Of a stretch of DNA of 64,000 bases, positions 8,062 through 16,630 are shown one piece after another (positions within the stretch are counted from its first letter, which is position 1; every line of letters begins with the position of its first letter). The translations under genes were made by a program, and so were the position numbers. The DNA comes from Pyxidicoccus trucidator. Lineage in GTDB: Bacteria > Myxococcota > Myxococcia > Myxococcales > Myxococcaceae. Below the pieces are notes generated by a model. The model ran no database searches. It saw only the letters and a list, made by a program, of their open reading frames with translations, and was not told where the DNA came from. The stretch covers positions 296,300 to 360,299 of the forward strand of contig NZ_JAAIXZ010000004.1 of assembly GCF_010894435.1 (NCBI RefSeq), in the 5' to 3' direction.

Positions 8062-8709
8062 ATGCCGCCACTCACCGTCCTCATCACCGATGACCACACG
8101 CTGGTCCGCCAGGGCATCCGCGCGCTGCTGGCGGCGCAGTCCGACATCGAAGTGGTGGGCGACGCGGCCACGGGCGAGGCCGCCGTGGAGCTGGCGCGCG
8201 AGCACGCTCCGGACGTGGCGCTCGTGGACGTGCTGATGCCGGGCATGGGAGGCATCGAGACCACGCGGCGGCTGAAGGAGGCCAGCCCCCGCACCCAGGT
8301 GTTGATGCTCACGTCCTCGCACGACGCGGAGCACATCGTCCCCGCGCTGCGTGCCGGTGCGCTCTCCTACCTCCTCAAGGACGCGAGCGCCGAGGAGCTG
8401 GTGCAGGCCGTGCGCCGCGCGGCGGCGGGTGAGGCCACCCTGCACCCGCGCGTCGCCGGCCAGGTGGTGCGCCTGCTGCGCGAGCCCTCACGGGAGCGGC
8501 CTCCCGCGCACTCGGAGCTGAGTGAGCGTGAGCGCGAGGTGCTGCTGCTCATCGCCGACGGCGCCTCCAACGCGGACATCGCCACGCGGCTGGGCGTGTC
8601 CGAGAAGACGGTGAAGTCCCACGTGAGCAACATCCTGGGCAAGCTGCACCTGGATGACCGCACCCAGGCCGCCGTCTTCGCCTGGCGCGAGGGCCTGAAG
8701 CAGCGCTGA
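8062..8709 (+). CDS. NarL/FixJ-type response regulator
   Basis: A 215-residue two-domain transcription factor. The receiver domain (residues 1-120) has the acidic pair DD at 10-11, the phospho-acceptor Asp56 in ALVDVLMPGMGG, a conserved Thr/Ser region (LMLTSSHD) and the lysine in YLLKDAS. The C-terminal LuxR-type helix-turn-helix (about 148-210) reads LSEREREVLLLIADGASN then IATRLGVSEKTVKSHVSNIL. It is very probably phosphorylated by the HisKA_3 kinase encoded at 5774, since that kinase class pairs with this regulator class and no other such kinase is near. Co-transcription with the exported OB-fold-like gene is likely from the 23-base spacing. Confidence 0.95.
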   Translation: MPPLTVLITDDHTLVRQGIRALLAAQSDIEVVGDAATGEAAVELAREHAPDVALVDVLMPGMGGIETTRRLKEASPRTQVLMLTSSHDAEHIVPALRAGALSYLLKDASAEELVQAVRRAAAGEATLHPRVAGQVVRLLREPSRERPPAHSELSEREREVLLLIADGASNADIATRLGVSEKTVKSHVSNILGKLHLDDRTQAAVFAWREGLKQR

Positions 8710-8841
8710 GCCTCTCGCGCACCGGCCAGGCACGCGCAGGTGGCGCAGCGGCCGTCCAGGCTCCGGCTCAGCTCACCGCCGACGGCCCGTGTGACGAGTC
8801 GTTGGCCCCGGTGATGTTTCATGAGGTATGGAATCACCCCC

Positions 8842-9810
8842 ATGAATCTCTCGGCGGTGGACCTGAACCTCTTCCTCGTCCTCCACGCGGTGCTGGAGAC
8901 GGGCAGCGCCACGGGGGCGGCGCGACAGCTCCACGTCACGCAGTCGGCCGTGAGCAATGCGCTGGCGCGGCTGCGGGACGTGCTGGGGGACCCGCTCCTG
9001 GTGCGCAGCGGGCGCGGGCTCGTGCCCACGCCCCGGTGCGAGGCGCTGCGGCCCCTCATCGCCTCCGCGGTGAGTCAGCTCCAGATGGCGGTGGACGACA
9101 ACCGCTTCGAACCCTCCGAGAGCACGCGTCAGTTCACCCTCTCCTGCGGTGACAACCAGGACCTGTGCGACTTGCCGCTCATCGTCGAGGCCTTCTCCCG
9201 GCGCATGCCCAGGGCGCGGCTGCGCGTGGTGAGCATCGACTACGTCGTCGCGACGGACGGCGTGGCCACGGGGGACGTGGACGTCGCACTGGGCCCGGTG
9301 CAGGTCGCCTCACGCGAGGGCTTCTTCGCCGAGCCCCTCTACCTGGATGAGGTGGCGTTCGTCGCCCGGAAGGACCACCCGCGCCTGCGCGGGACGACGC
9401 TGACGAAGGAGGCCTTCTGCGCCGTCCAGCACGTGGACATGAACATCGCCGGGGGACGCCCGGGCGTGGGCCACCGCCTCTTCGCGGAGCTCATGAAGGA
9501 GCGCGGCCTCACCCGGCACGTGGCGCTCTCCGTGTCCCACTTCATCGCCGCGGGCATCGCCGCCAGCCGGACGGACTACGTGGCGGGAATGCCCGGACGC
9601 ACGGCGGACGCACTCTGCGCCATGCTGCCGCTGAAGCGGCTGGAGCTGACTCCCAAGGTGCCGCCGATGGTCATGGCGCTCATCTGGCACACCCGCACGC
9701 ACGAGGACCCGGGCGCCCGCTGCTTCCGGGAGCTGGTCATCGACACGCTCAGGGATGGCAGTGTGCAGCGACCGCCGCCAGCAGCTCGTCCATCTCGAAG
9801 GGCTTCTTGA
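8842..9810 (+). CDS. LysR-family transcriptional regulator
   Basis: A LysR-type regulator of about 322 residues. The N-terminal winged helix-turn-helix reads LSAVDLNLFLVLHAVLETGS then AARQLHVTQSAVSNALARLR, a form typical of the NodD/SyrM/LeuO branch. The effector-binding domain occupies about residues 90-300. The start at ATG 8842 matches the usual beginning of this family; an in-frame ATG at 8821 would add seven residues. Its last 62 bases overlap the 3' end of the receiver-domain gene on the opposite strand. No obvious target gene is divergently encoded, so its regulon cannot be inferred. Confidence 0.9.
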   Translation: MNLSAVDLNLFLVLHAVLETGSATGAARQLHVTQSAVSNALARLRDVLGDPLLVRSGRGLVPTPRCEALRPLIASAVSQLQMAVDDNRFEPSESTRQFTLSCGDNQDLCDLPLIVEAFSRRMPRARLRVVSIDYVVATDGVATGDVDVALGPVQVASREGFFAEPLYLDEVAFVARKDHPRLRGTTLTKEAFCAVQHVDMNIAGGRPGVGHRLFAELMKERGLTRHVALSVSHFIAAGIAASRTDYVAGMPGRTADALCAMLPLKRLELTPKVPPMVMALIWHTRTHEDPGARCFRELVIDTLRDGSVQRPPPAARPSRRAS

Positions 9811-10117
9811 TGATGGTCTTCACGCCCGGGAACATGCCCCGCCCGCTCGCGGTGACGAGGATGACGGGCAGCTCGGCCAGGGCCGGAACCTTCTGGAGGT
9901 GCCCGACGAGCTCCTCTCCGTCCATCACCGGCATCATCAAATCCAGGAGGATGATACAGGGGCGCAGCGGCGGCTCGCTGCTCAACAGCGCCAGCGCCTC
10001 CCGGCCGTTGTCGGCCTGCACCACCCCGTAGCCCTCGAAGGAGAGGATGTCCTGGACGGCTTCCCGGATGTCGGGGTCGTCGTCCACCACCAGGACGGGG
10101 TTCGATGCGGGGCTCAC
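9749..10117 (-). CDS. Stand-alone response regulator receiver
   Basis: A single receiver domain of about 122 residues starting at a GTG. It contains the acidic pocket VDDDPD, phospho-acceptor Asp59 (LLDLMMPVMDG), VILVTASG and the conserved lysine in IIKKPFEMDEL. No output domain is present, so it is probably a phosphorelay or protein-interaction switch, as with many myxobacterial orphan receivers. An upstream in-frame start at 10204 would add 29 residues of low-complexity Ser/His-rich sequence encoded partly by an inverted repeat, so the GTG at 10117 is preferred. The gene lies 55 bases downstream of the CapA-like gene and its 3' end overlaps the LysR gene. Confidence 0.85.
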   Translation of the reverse strand: MSPASNPVLVVDDDPDIREAVQDILSFEGYGVVQADNGREALALLSSEPPLRPCIILLDLMMPVMDGEELVGHLQKVPALAELPVILVTASGRGMFPGVKTIIKKPFEMDELLAAVAAHCHP

Positions 10118-10120
10118 GCG

Positions 10121-10140
10121 GGCATTCTCGTGAGAATGCC
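10121..10140. promoter_or_regulatory. Inverted repeat just upstream of receiver gene
   Basis: GGCATTCTC and GAGAATGCC form perfect 9-bp arms separated by GT, three bases from the proposed GTG start of the receiver gene. A partial copy (GAGAATGTCTC) lies at about 10164-10174. No T run follows in either direction, so an operator or translation-blocking hairpin is more likely than a terminator. Confidence 0.45.
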
Positions 10141-10172
10141 GGGAATGGGAAGAGGGAACGCCCGAGAATGTC

Positions 10173-12581
10173 TCAGGGCACGCGGTGCTCCCGGAAGGTG
10201 ACACGCAGCGTGTATCCCCCGGGGGCGGACTCCACCCGGACGAAGTCGCGAGGCTGGGGTGTCTCCAGGCGCAGCATGCCGCCTTCGCTGTCGCGCTCCC
10301 AGGCCACCACCGCCAGGTCGTCCATGGCGAACAGGCCCACCCCCCTGGCGGGTGGAGCGCTACGGAGTGACAGCTGCAAAGCCCATGGCGCGTTGTAGAG
10401 GTCCGGCCGCGCGGGGGCCGTGGGGAACGTCAGGTCCGTGTCCACCTGCGTCCAGTCGAACGTCCCGCCCGGATGCCGCAACACCTCCTGCTCGCCGAGT
10501 ACTTTGTAGAACTGGATGGGTTGGTACTGGACGGTGACGTGGAACGCGCCGGCGCCGGTGCCCCTCAGCCAGCCCACCACCGTCAGCGACTGGCGGGGCC
10601 GGCCCTCCGCGAAGCCCGGCAGGCGGAGCCGGTTGCGCAGGTCCACCACCGCCGGCTTGCGCTCACTGGCGGCGCGCGTCTGGCAGAGCGCCGCGGCCCC
10701 CCGGTGCGGTGAGTCCTGGCACACGAAGCCCGCTCCGCCCTCCAACTCCCAGCGCACGGCCTCGTTGGCGTCGCCGTCCACGTCGTGGTCCTCGAAGTCG
10801 CCGTGCAACAGCACGTCCCGCCCGGCGCGCAGCCGGCGGACATCCACGCGCTGGCCACCCGAGTCCACCACTTCCACCACCGCCAGGGACTCGCCCTCGC
10901 GACGGAAGGGGCGCAGGTCCACCGTCGCCCTGCCGCTCGCGTCCACCGTCACCGGCACGTCCACCTTGCGCTCGGCCACGGCTGCCTCGGTGCCCTCGGG
11001 CAGCAGCTCTCCGGAGGCCAGGTGCGGCACCAGCGTCACGTCACCCTCGCGTGACAGCTCGGAGAGGTTGCGCAGCGTGAGCTCCGCCAGCTCTCCCGTG
11101 ACGGGGCGGGGACGGTAGTCCTCGAGGTAGACGGGCAGGGCGCGCGCACGGGACACGGTGGCGCCGCGCAGCTCCACCTCCGTCAGCAGGCCCACCATGG
11201 TCTCCAGGCGGTCCTGGTCGAAGGCGAGGTTGCCCAGGGACTGGGCCACCAGCACGCCCCGGTAGCGCAGGAAGCCCTGCGGCGTGTGCGGGTGGTGCGC
11301 GATGACGAGCGCCGCGCCCTGGTCCACCGCGTTGCGGAGTTGATGCTTCGTGAAGCCGGCGGGCCGCTCGCTGTACTCGGTGCCCGTGTGCAGCTGGGCG
11401 ATGGGCACCCGTCCCGCGGCACGCTCGCCGCCAAGCGTCGCCGCCACGCGCGCGCTGTCCCGCAGGTCCGCCGCGCCGCCCTGGGTGGCCGTGGCCACGT
11501 AGGTGTGCTCGTGGTCGCTGCCGCTGATGGAGCACATGGACACGAAGCTGTAGGGCGCTCCCGCCAGGCTGGTGCGCCACGGACGGAAGGCCTCGTCCGG
11601 CGTGCGCCCCGCGCCGCTGTGCGAGAAGCCCGCCGCCGTGACGTGGCGGAGCGTGTCCTCCAGGCCCGAGGCGAGGTAGTCGTAGACGTGGTTGTTGCCC
11701 AGGCTCACGTAGTCCACGCCCAGCCACTTCAGCGCGGGCAGCGAGCCGGGCAGGGTGAAGAAGGCGAAGTCCTTCGAGCCGTGGGGCGTCTTCGGCGCGT
11801 CCGTCACCGGCGTCTCCAGATTCACGACGCGGAACTCCGCCACCTGGAAGAAGGGCCGGATGTGCGTGAAGACCTCCTTCGTGCCGGGCAGCGGGTCCGA
11901 CGCGCGGATGAGGGCGTCCGGGTGGTCCTCGGGGACGCGGTCCCTGGGCGTCTGCTCCGACGGGTCCAGGAAGCGGCGGCCGAGGGAGACGTCTCCGCCG
12001 AAGAGCATCCGCACGCCGCCATCCTTCGGCGTCAGCCGCAGCGGAGGCAGGCTCACCTTCGTCTCGGGCAGCCCGCGCCGCAGCTCCACCGCGACGATGG
12101 AGGGACGGAAGCCCTCCGCCTCCACCTGGAGGAGCGCGTTGTGCCGGGCGAGCACGCGGAAGCGGAAGCGTCCGTCCGTGCCGGTGCGCTCGGTGGCTTC
12201 ACCCAGGCGCACCGTCGCGCTGGCCACGGGGGCTCCCGTGGTGGAGAGCACTGCGCCTTCCAGTGCTATCGCGGTGCAGGCGTAGGCCTTGCGTGCCTCG
12301 CGCTCGGCCTGGGGCACGGAGGCGGAGTCTCCGGTCGGCTCGGGAGCGCAGGTGGTCAGGGCCGGCGTGTCCTCGGGCGGGACTTCTTCAGGCGTCGGGT
12401 CAGGCGTCGGCTCGGGCGTGGGATTCGGGAAGGGGCTGGGCGCCGGGGCCGGCGGCGAGCCCGCGTCGGGCTCCTCCACGGAGGGGGCCGTTGTCCCCGG
12501 AGCCTGAGGTGCACCGGGCTCACTCGAGCAGGCCACCAGACACAGCGCGAGCCCTCCGGCGGACAGCCACCGATGCCACAT
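10173..12581 (-). CDS. CapA-family metallophosphatase-like lipoprotein
   Basis: An 802-residue lipoprotein: signal peptide with lipobox LVAC (Cys18) and a long Pro/Glu-rich linker. A carboxypeptidase-regulatory-like beta-sandwich follows at about residues 103-180 (GAVLSTTGAPVASATVRLGE and a GRFRFRVL core). The CapA/PgsA domain is at about 187-520: MLFGGDVSLGRRF, VVNLETPVTDAP, SLGNNHVYDY, HTGTEYSE, IAHHPHTPQGF and QSLGNLAFDQ. CapA-type proteins belong to the calcineurin-like superfamily and take part in poly-gamma-glutamate or surface-polymer assembly. The usual HWG..E element is HTGTEY here. A C-terminal region of about 250 residues looks like a jelly-roll carbohydrate-binding module. The ATG is preceded by GGGAGGGG. 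Confidence 0.85.
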   Translation of the reverse strand: MWHRWLSAGGLALCLVACSSEPGAPQAPGTTAPSVEEPDAGSPPAPAPSPFPNPTPEPTPDPTPEEVPPEDTPALTTCAPEPTGDSASVPQAEREARKAYACTAIALEGAVLSTTGAPVASATVRLGEATERTGTDGRFRFRVLARHNALLQVEAEGFRPSIVAVELRRGLPETKVSLPPLRLTPKDGGVRMLFGGDVSLGRRFLDPSEQTPRDRVPEDHPDALIRASDPLPGTKEVFTHIRPFFQVAEFRVVNLETPVTDAPKTPHGSKDFAFFTLPGSLPALKWLGVDYVSLGNNHVYDYLASGLEDTLRHVTAAGFSHSGAGRTPDEAFRPWRTSLAGAPYSFVSMCSISGSDHEHTYVATATQGGAADLRDSARVAATLGGERAAGRVPIAQLHTGTEYSERPAGFTKHQLRNAVDQGAALVIAHHPHTPQGFLRYRGVLVAQSLGNLAFDQDRLETMVGLLTEVELRGATVSRARALPVYLEDYRPRPVTGELAELTLRNLSELSREGDVTLVPHLASGELLPEGTEAAVAERKVDVPVTVDASGRATVDLRPFRREGESLAVVEVVDSGGQRVDVRRLRAGRDVLLHGDFEDHDVDGDANEAVRWELEGGAGFVCQDSPHRGAAALCQTRAASERKPAVVDLRNRLRLPGFAEGRPRQSLTVVGWLRGTGAGAFHVTVQYQPIQFYKVLGEQEVLRHPGGTFDWTQVDTDLTFPTAPARPDLYNAPWALQLSLRSAPPARGVGLFAMDDLAVVAWERDSEGGMLRLETPQPRDFVRVESAPGGYTLRVTFREHRVP

Positions 12582-12719
12582 CTCCGTCCCCTCCCTTGCA
12601 CGCCTGACCCTCCCCAGGGTGTGGGCCGCGGCAGGCAGGTGCCAGGAACGTTCAGTCTTCGGGGGCTGGTTGCCTGCTCTGCGGTCGGACCGACATCGTG
12701 CGTTGGTTAGAGTGGAGGC

Positions 12720-13319
12720 ATGACCGCTCGCCTCCTCCTGCTCCTCGTCGCGCTGCTACCCGCCGTCGCTTCGGCCCAGGCGCCGAAGCTTCACAACTAC
12801 GACATCATCATCGTCGGCGGTGGGAAGACCGAGGCGGAAGCGCAGGCCGTGTTGGACCGGCTGAAGGCGAAGGTGCTCTGGGTGCGCCTGACGACGGGAA
12901 GCTGGGACTACCCCGGCGTGAAGAAGTCCGACGACTACCCCGGCCTCAACAAGGGGCTGTACATCGCCGTCCTCGGGCTGTGCAGCCGCGGCAAGGAGTC
13001 CGGGAGCAGGCACCTCCTGAAGGCGGTGAAGGCGCTGGAGCCGGGCGCGTACTCCAAGCACATCCGGGGCCAGTATGGAAACCCGTGCCCGCCGGTTGGC
13101 GCCTTCACCCCGCCGGATGCCGAGGAGAAGAAGCACCTGGACCGCATCGCGAAGGAGCCCCGCTCGGCGGATGCGTTCTACGCCTATGGCCTGTACCTCA
13201 AGGAGGGGGGACGCCTGGAGGAGGCGCGCATCGTCACCGACGAGGCGGTGGAGATTGATCCGAACCATGCCGAGGCGAAGGTGCTGGCCCAGACGCTCAT
13301 GGTGCTGCTGACGGACTGA
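12720..13319 (+). CDS. Secreted SPOR/TPR-like hypothetical protein
   Basis: A 199-residue exported protein with a signal peptide of about 19-20 residues (hydrophobic core, then ASAQ). The first part of the mature protein (about residues 25-95) has the pattern IIIVGGGKTEAEAQAVLDRL then GLYIAVLGLCS, reminiscent of SPOR or protease-propeptide folds. The last 60 residues contain a TPR-like helical pair (ADAFYAYGLYLKEGGRLEEA and ALEIDPN-like VEIDPNHAEAKV). Function is unknown; a periplasmic protein-binding role is plausible. It ends at the left edge of the low-GC Hachiman block. Confidence 0.7.
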   Translation: MTARLLLLLVALLPAVASAQAPKLHNYDIIIVGGGKTEAEAQAVLDRLKAKVLWVRLTTGSWDYPGVKKSDDYPGLNKGLYIAVLGLCSRGKESGSRHLLKAVKALEPGAYSKHIRGQYGNPCPPVGAFTPPDAEEKKHLDRIAKEPRSADAFYAYGLYLKEGGRLEEARIVTDEAVEIDPNHAEAKVLAQTLMVLLTD

Positions 13320-13359
13320 GCTGCGGCGGGGTGCCAGGAAGTCCTTCTGTTGCGCTCAT

Positions 13360-13380
13360 CTAACGGTGAGCGACCGTTAG
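13360..13380. terminator. Hairpin between convergent genes at the left edge of the low-GC block
   Basis: CTAACGGT, a 5-base loop GAGCG, and ACCGTTAG make a perfect 8-bp stem 40 bases after the upstream gene and 23 bases from the hamB stop codon. Its position between convergent genes fits a bidirectional terminator; the T tract is weak. No second copy is visible at the right edge of the block, so it is not supported as an attachment-site repeat. Confidence 0.5.
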
Positions 13381-13402
13381 TCGCTTGCGTATGTTCATGC
13401 TG

Positions 13403-16400
13403 TTAGGCCCCCGAGAATTCTTTCCATATCCACTGTAGATCGGTGGGGCTTAGGGGGGATTTCTTGGGGAGGCTATTCCTCCAGTCGCCCTCGCTAAGGT
13501 CTCCTACCCAGCTACGTAAGTCATCGAATGATTGAGGGGCTCGCCCAGTGCGAGTTTTCCACAAACGCCCTAGTCCTTCAGCCACCACACGCGGAACCCC
13601 GACCATTCGGAACCAGACTGCCTCTTTGTGGCTAACCCCGAAGTAGAGCATAGAGGGGACATGTTCCGCTTCTTCCCGGCCAGCGTCTGTCGTCCCAGCA
13701 AGACAAATAGACTCTAGTGCCCCAATGCCCCACGATGCTCGGCCTAGGAGCTTTGAGAAGAGATATTTTGAGAATTCGGAGAGTTCCTTGTCTGGATCTT
13801 TGACGATTCCCGGTGTTTCTCTGACATGGCGCCGCGCAATAGCGTCTAGTGGCTCCCCCCGAACCCAGTCGCGTAGAATAGATGCTACACGCCTTGCATC
13901 AAAAGGCCCGACGTCGTCGCTACCAAGCTGGATTTCGGGCAGGGAAGCAATGGCAGAAATGCGCGATGTGAGTGGCGCTAGGTCCTCACCGAAAAGCCGG
14001 GTGGGCATCCATTCAGAGGCCTTCTGAAACTCAGGAGTCCCGCGCTTTCGTTGCAATAGGTTGAGAACGCTTGGAGTGGCGAAGCCAGTCTGATCAGCTA
14101 GGACCAGAGTGCCTCTGGGCAATCCTCGAACCTGTTCTAGATAAGCGCGGCAGAGCGCAATAAGACGCTGTACTGCCGGTTCACTCTGGGCACGAACTTG
14201 GTGGTAGACGAGGCTTGAACGCAGGATGTCCTCTACCTCGTCAACATGTGCGGCAAAATCGTCACTGCCTGAGACACGTAGCGCATGCGCCAAGAACTGG
14301 AGTAGCGGAGAGAGTTCCGGCACATTGAAAAGTGTGTTGATGTCAAACTTTGTGCCTATCTCATCGATGCGCTTGATGAGGATGGCGAGTTGGCTGGAGA
14401 TGGCAGAGGCTTCGCCTTTTAGAAAATCAGAGAACTTTGTTACAGCCGCCGTCGTTGGGGCTGGGAACGCTACAAGCCCCACTGGATCTACCAATGTTCG
14501 TCCTGCGCGCCCCGCGATATTCCAAAACTCAGAGTAAGTAAGGTCATCATTTCCCTTCTGTAGAGTCTCAATGATGACCGTTGAAATAGGGAAATTGACA
14601 CCTTGAGCCAAGGTCGTAGTCCCACATACGACCTTGATATGACCTCGACGAATAAGTCCTTCAAGGAGGGAACGAGCTTCTAGCGAGAGGCCGGCATGGT
14701 GGTAGACGACCCCATGACGGATGCACTCGGAGAGTGCCGATTTCCTGCCGATTTCTGCCTCAAGATAATGGGAAACAGACTCGCATTCGGGGGTTAAGGG
14801 GACCTCTGGAAGTACCTTTGCGAGTTCTCGCGCTCGGGTGACCGCAGTGCCTGGGCCTCGGCAGAGAACAAGTGTTGAACCCTTGGTGCTCAATGCCTCT
14901 ACGGCTTCGCGGACCAATGAGCGGATCGATGCTTGACCTGACGTGCCATTTTTTCTGGCAAGGGTAATCTTCAGTCCAGCGCGAACGTCAACGTTATCTG
15001 CCGCCGATAGGGTTTCCAGTATGAGTTTCTGAGTCCCCTTTTTCTTCTCTGCGCGGAGCGCGCCTACTACGCGGCGGGACGGTCGCCAGTTAACTCTAAT
15101 GGGAGGAATGGTGCGCTCATCGCCCAGCCACGTGAGCAGGTCCTGGGACTCCGGAATGAATGGGGAGAGAAGAAGGAAACGTACGCCAGGCTTGTCTCGC
15201 TTGATTGTTCCAAGGAGAAGCTCAAGTCGTGGCCCTCGATGTCGCTCCGCAATGCTGTGTGCCTCATCTGCTATCACTAGTGCTAGGTTCTTAGTGATAA
15301 CGTGATCCTTCCGGACTAGGAGGTCGAGCTTCTCAGGGGTCGTGACAAGAATGTCAGTACCACTTTGGAGAAGACGATCCTCGGTAGGATCCAGTTCGAA
15401 GGCTGGAACTGCCTGTTCAACTCGCAGCTTTAGGTCGCGGAAGTCTGCTCGGAGTTCGAGAGTAACCTGGTTGACTAGTGCACGAGTGGGAACGATATAT
15501 GCAATGGTTCCATGGCTCAGTGCTCGCGTCTGGACAATGGCAAACTTTGCAAGCAGCGTCTTGCCAGCGCTTGTAGGCATTTCAACAGCGATAGCGCGAG
15601 GGTAGGGATCAAGAAGGCGATCCCGAAGGGCGGTTTGCTGCGCTGGCCAGAGTTCGATTACAGGCCGCTCCGCTCCGCGGCGAGCTAAGTGACTTGCAAG
15701 CTCCTTCGCAGGCTCACCTAAGCCCTCCACCTGTGCCCAAATGCAGTTTTGGACAAGTTCTCTGCAGCCTAAGTGGAGGAGACGCGCGAGGTGCGCAGAA
15801 GGTTGGTCTCCCACTGATTCGAACGCTGTCGTTGCTTGATCTTGATGCCGTTCAAGGCGAGTCAGAGTTCGGCTTGCCGCATCCTTGCCAGTGCTAAGGT
15901 AGTCGCCACATAGGGTGACAAGTTGGGCGAGATGGTAGAGACCCACCAGTGAGAGGGCGGCCTGTACAGAGGTGCTATTGTCGTCAGATTGTTTGAGCCA
16001 AGTGTCCTCGAACTGCGCTTGTAGTTGGCGTAGCTCAGCTATGGATTGGAGGGCGTCGTCAATATCTTTCCATCCACCTTGTTTCCGAACAAGGAAAACA
16101 AAGGCACGAAAAACATTTGATGCAACGTGATTTTTCCAGTCGCGAGGGCCTGGTATGTCCGAAAACGTGAACCGGCAGAGATCCAGACGCGCCTCTGCAG
16201 AACGGCCGCAAGCAATGCTCGCAACTCCAAGGTGAAGAGCTAGGGCGAGTTCGGGCGAAATCAATGCCTCTGGCATCTCGATGGCCATCAAACTCTTCCC
16301 TTGGGTTGAGACTATTCGAGAGGACCCTTTGATATCCTCTTCGCTTGGTAGGCCTATTAGCCCGCGCCAACAGGCAGAAGCCATGCCGAAGGCTGCCTGA

Positions 16401-16630
16401 GCGGACGCACGATCAGAGACGGATTTTCGTGCGGTCCATTTGCGGTAAGCGCCAAGGCCTTGAATCTCATATAGAAAACCTAGCCGTGGCAGTCGCTCAG
16501 GCTGAACTGGGATGGTGGCCGAAGTGGGCTCGGATGCCAACGTCGCCGCTATCGTGGCTTCGACTACTTGCTGTATGTCATCGGCAGCTCCCGTCTCTCT
16601 CAGGATTGCTGTGAGATCGACGTGGTTCAT
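13403..16630 (-). CDS. hamB: Hachiman-type superfamily 2 helicase HamB
   Basis: A 1075-residue DExH helicase. The first roughly 340 residues are helical and unassigned. Motor motifs, numbered from ATG 16630, are Walker A PTSAGKT (Lys357), a Q-upstream element RPVIELWPAQQTAL, motif Ia VPTRALVNQV, Walker B DEAH (455-458), VYHHAGLSLEARSLLE, motif V TTTLAQGVNFP and motif VI NIAGRAGR. The last three are typical of Ski2/Hel308-like and HamB helicases. In Hachiman the helicase is thought to move along DNA and license the HamA nuclease. An upstream in-frame start at 16663 exists, but ATG 16630 has GGTGGAGG in front and forms an ATGA overlap with hamA. Base composition is far lower in GC than the neighbours. 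Confidence 0.85.
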   Translation of the reverse strand: MNHVDLTAILRETGAADDIQQVVEATIAATLASEPTSATIPVQPERLPRLGFLYEIQGLGAYRKWTARKSVSDRASAQAAFGMASACWRGLIGLPSEEDIKGSSRIVSTQGKSLMAIEMPEALISPELALALHLGVASIACGRSAEARLDLCRFTFSDIPGPRDWKNHVASNVFRAFVFLVRKQGGWKDIDDALQSIAELRQLQAQFEDTWLKQSDDNSTSVQAALSLVGLYHLAQLVTLCGDYLSTGKDAASRTLTRLERHQDQATTAFESVGDQPSAHLARLLHLGCRELVQNCIWAQVEGLGEPAKELASHLARRGAERPVIELWPAQQTALRDRLLDPYPRAIAVEMPTSAGKTLLAKFAIVQTRALSHGTIAYIVPTRALVNQVTLELRADFRDLKLRVEQAVPAFELDPTEDRLLQSGTDILVTTPEKLDLLVRKDHVITKNLALVIADEAHSIAERHRGPRLELLLGTIKRDKPGVRFLLLSPFIPESQDLLTWLGDERTIPPIRVNWRPSRRVVGALRAEKKKGTQKLILETLSAADNVDVRAGLKITLARKNGTSGQASIRSLVREAVEALSTKGSTLVLCRGPGTAVTRARELAKVLPEVPLTPECESVSHYLEAEIGRKSALSECIRHGVVYHHAGLSLEARSLLEGLIRRGHIKVVCGTTTLAQGVNFPISTVIIETLQKGNDDLTYSEFWNIAGRAGRTLVDPVGLVAFPAPTTAAVTKFSDFLKGEASAISSQLAILIKRIDEIGTKFDINTLFNVPELSPLLQFLAHALRVSGSDDFAAHVDEVEDILRSSLVYHQVRAQSEPAVQRLIALCRAYLEQVRGLPRGTLVLADQTGFATPSVLNLLQRKRGTPEFQKASEWMPTRLFGEDLAPLTSRISAIASLPEIQLGSDDVGPFDARRVASILRDWVRGEPLDAIARRHVRETPGIVKDPDKELSEFSKYLFSKLLGRASWGIGALESICLAGTTDAGREEAEHVPSMLYFGVSHKEAVWFRMVGVPRVVAEGLGRLWKTRTGRAPQSFDDLRSWVGDLSEGDWRNSLPKKSPLSPTDLQWIWKEFSGA

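Noticed and set aside
10121..10140. Inverted repeat as Rho-independent terminator for the CapA-like gene
   Set aside because: Arms are followed by GC-rich sequence with no T run on either strand.
13360..13380. Hairpin at the left edge of the low-GC block as an attachment site
   Set aside because: No matching direct or inverted copy was found between 17449 and 17656, and no integrase is present.
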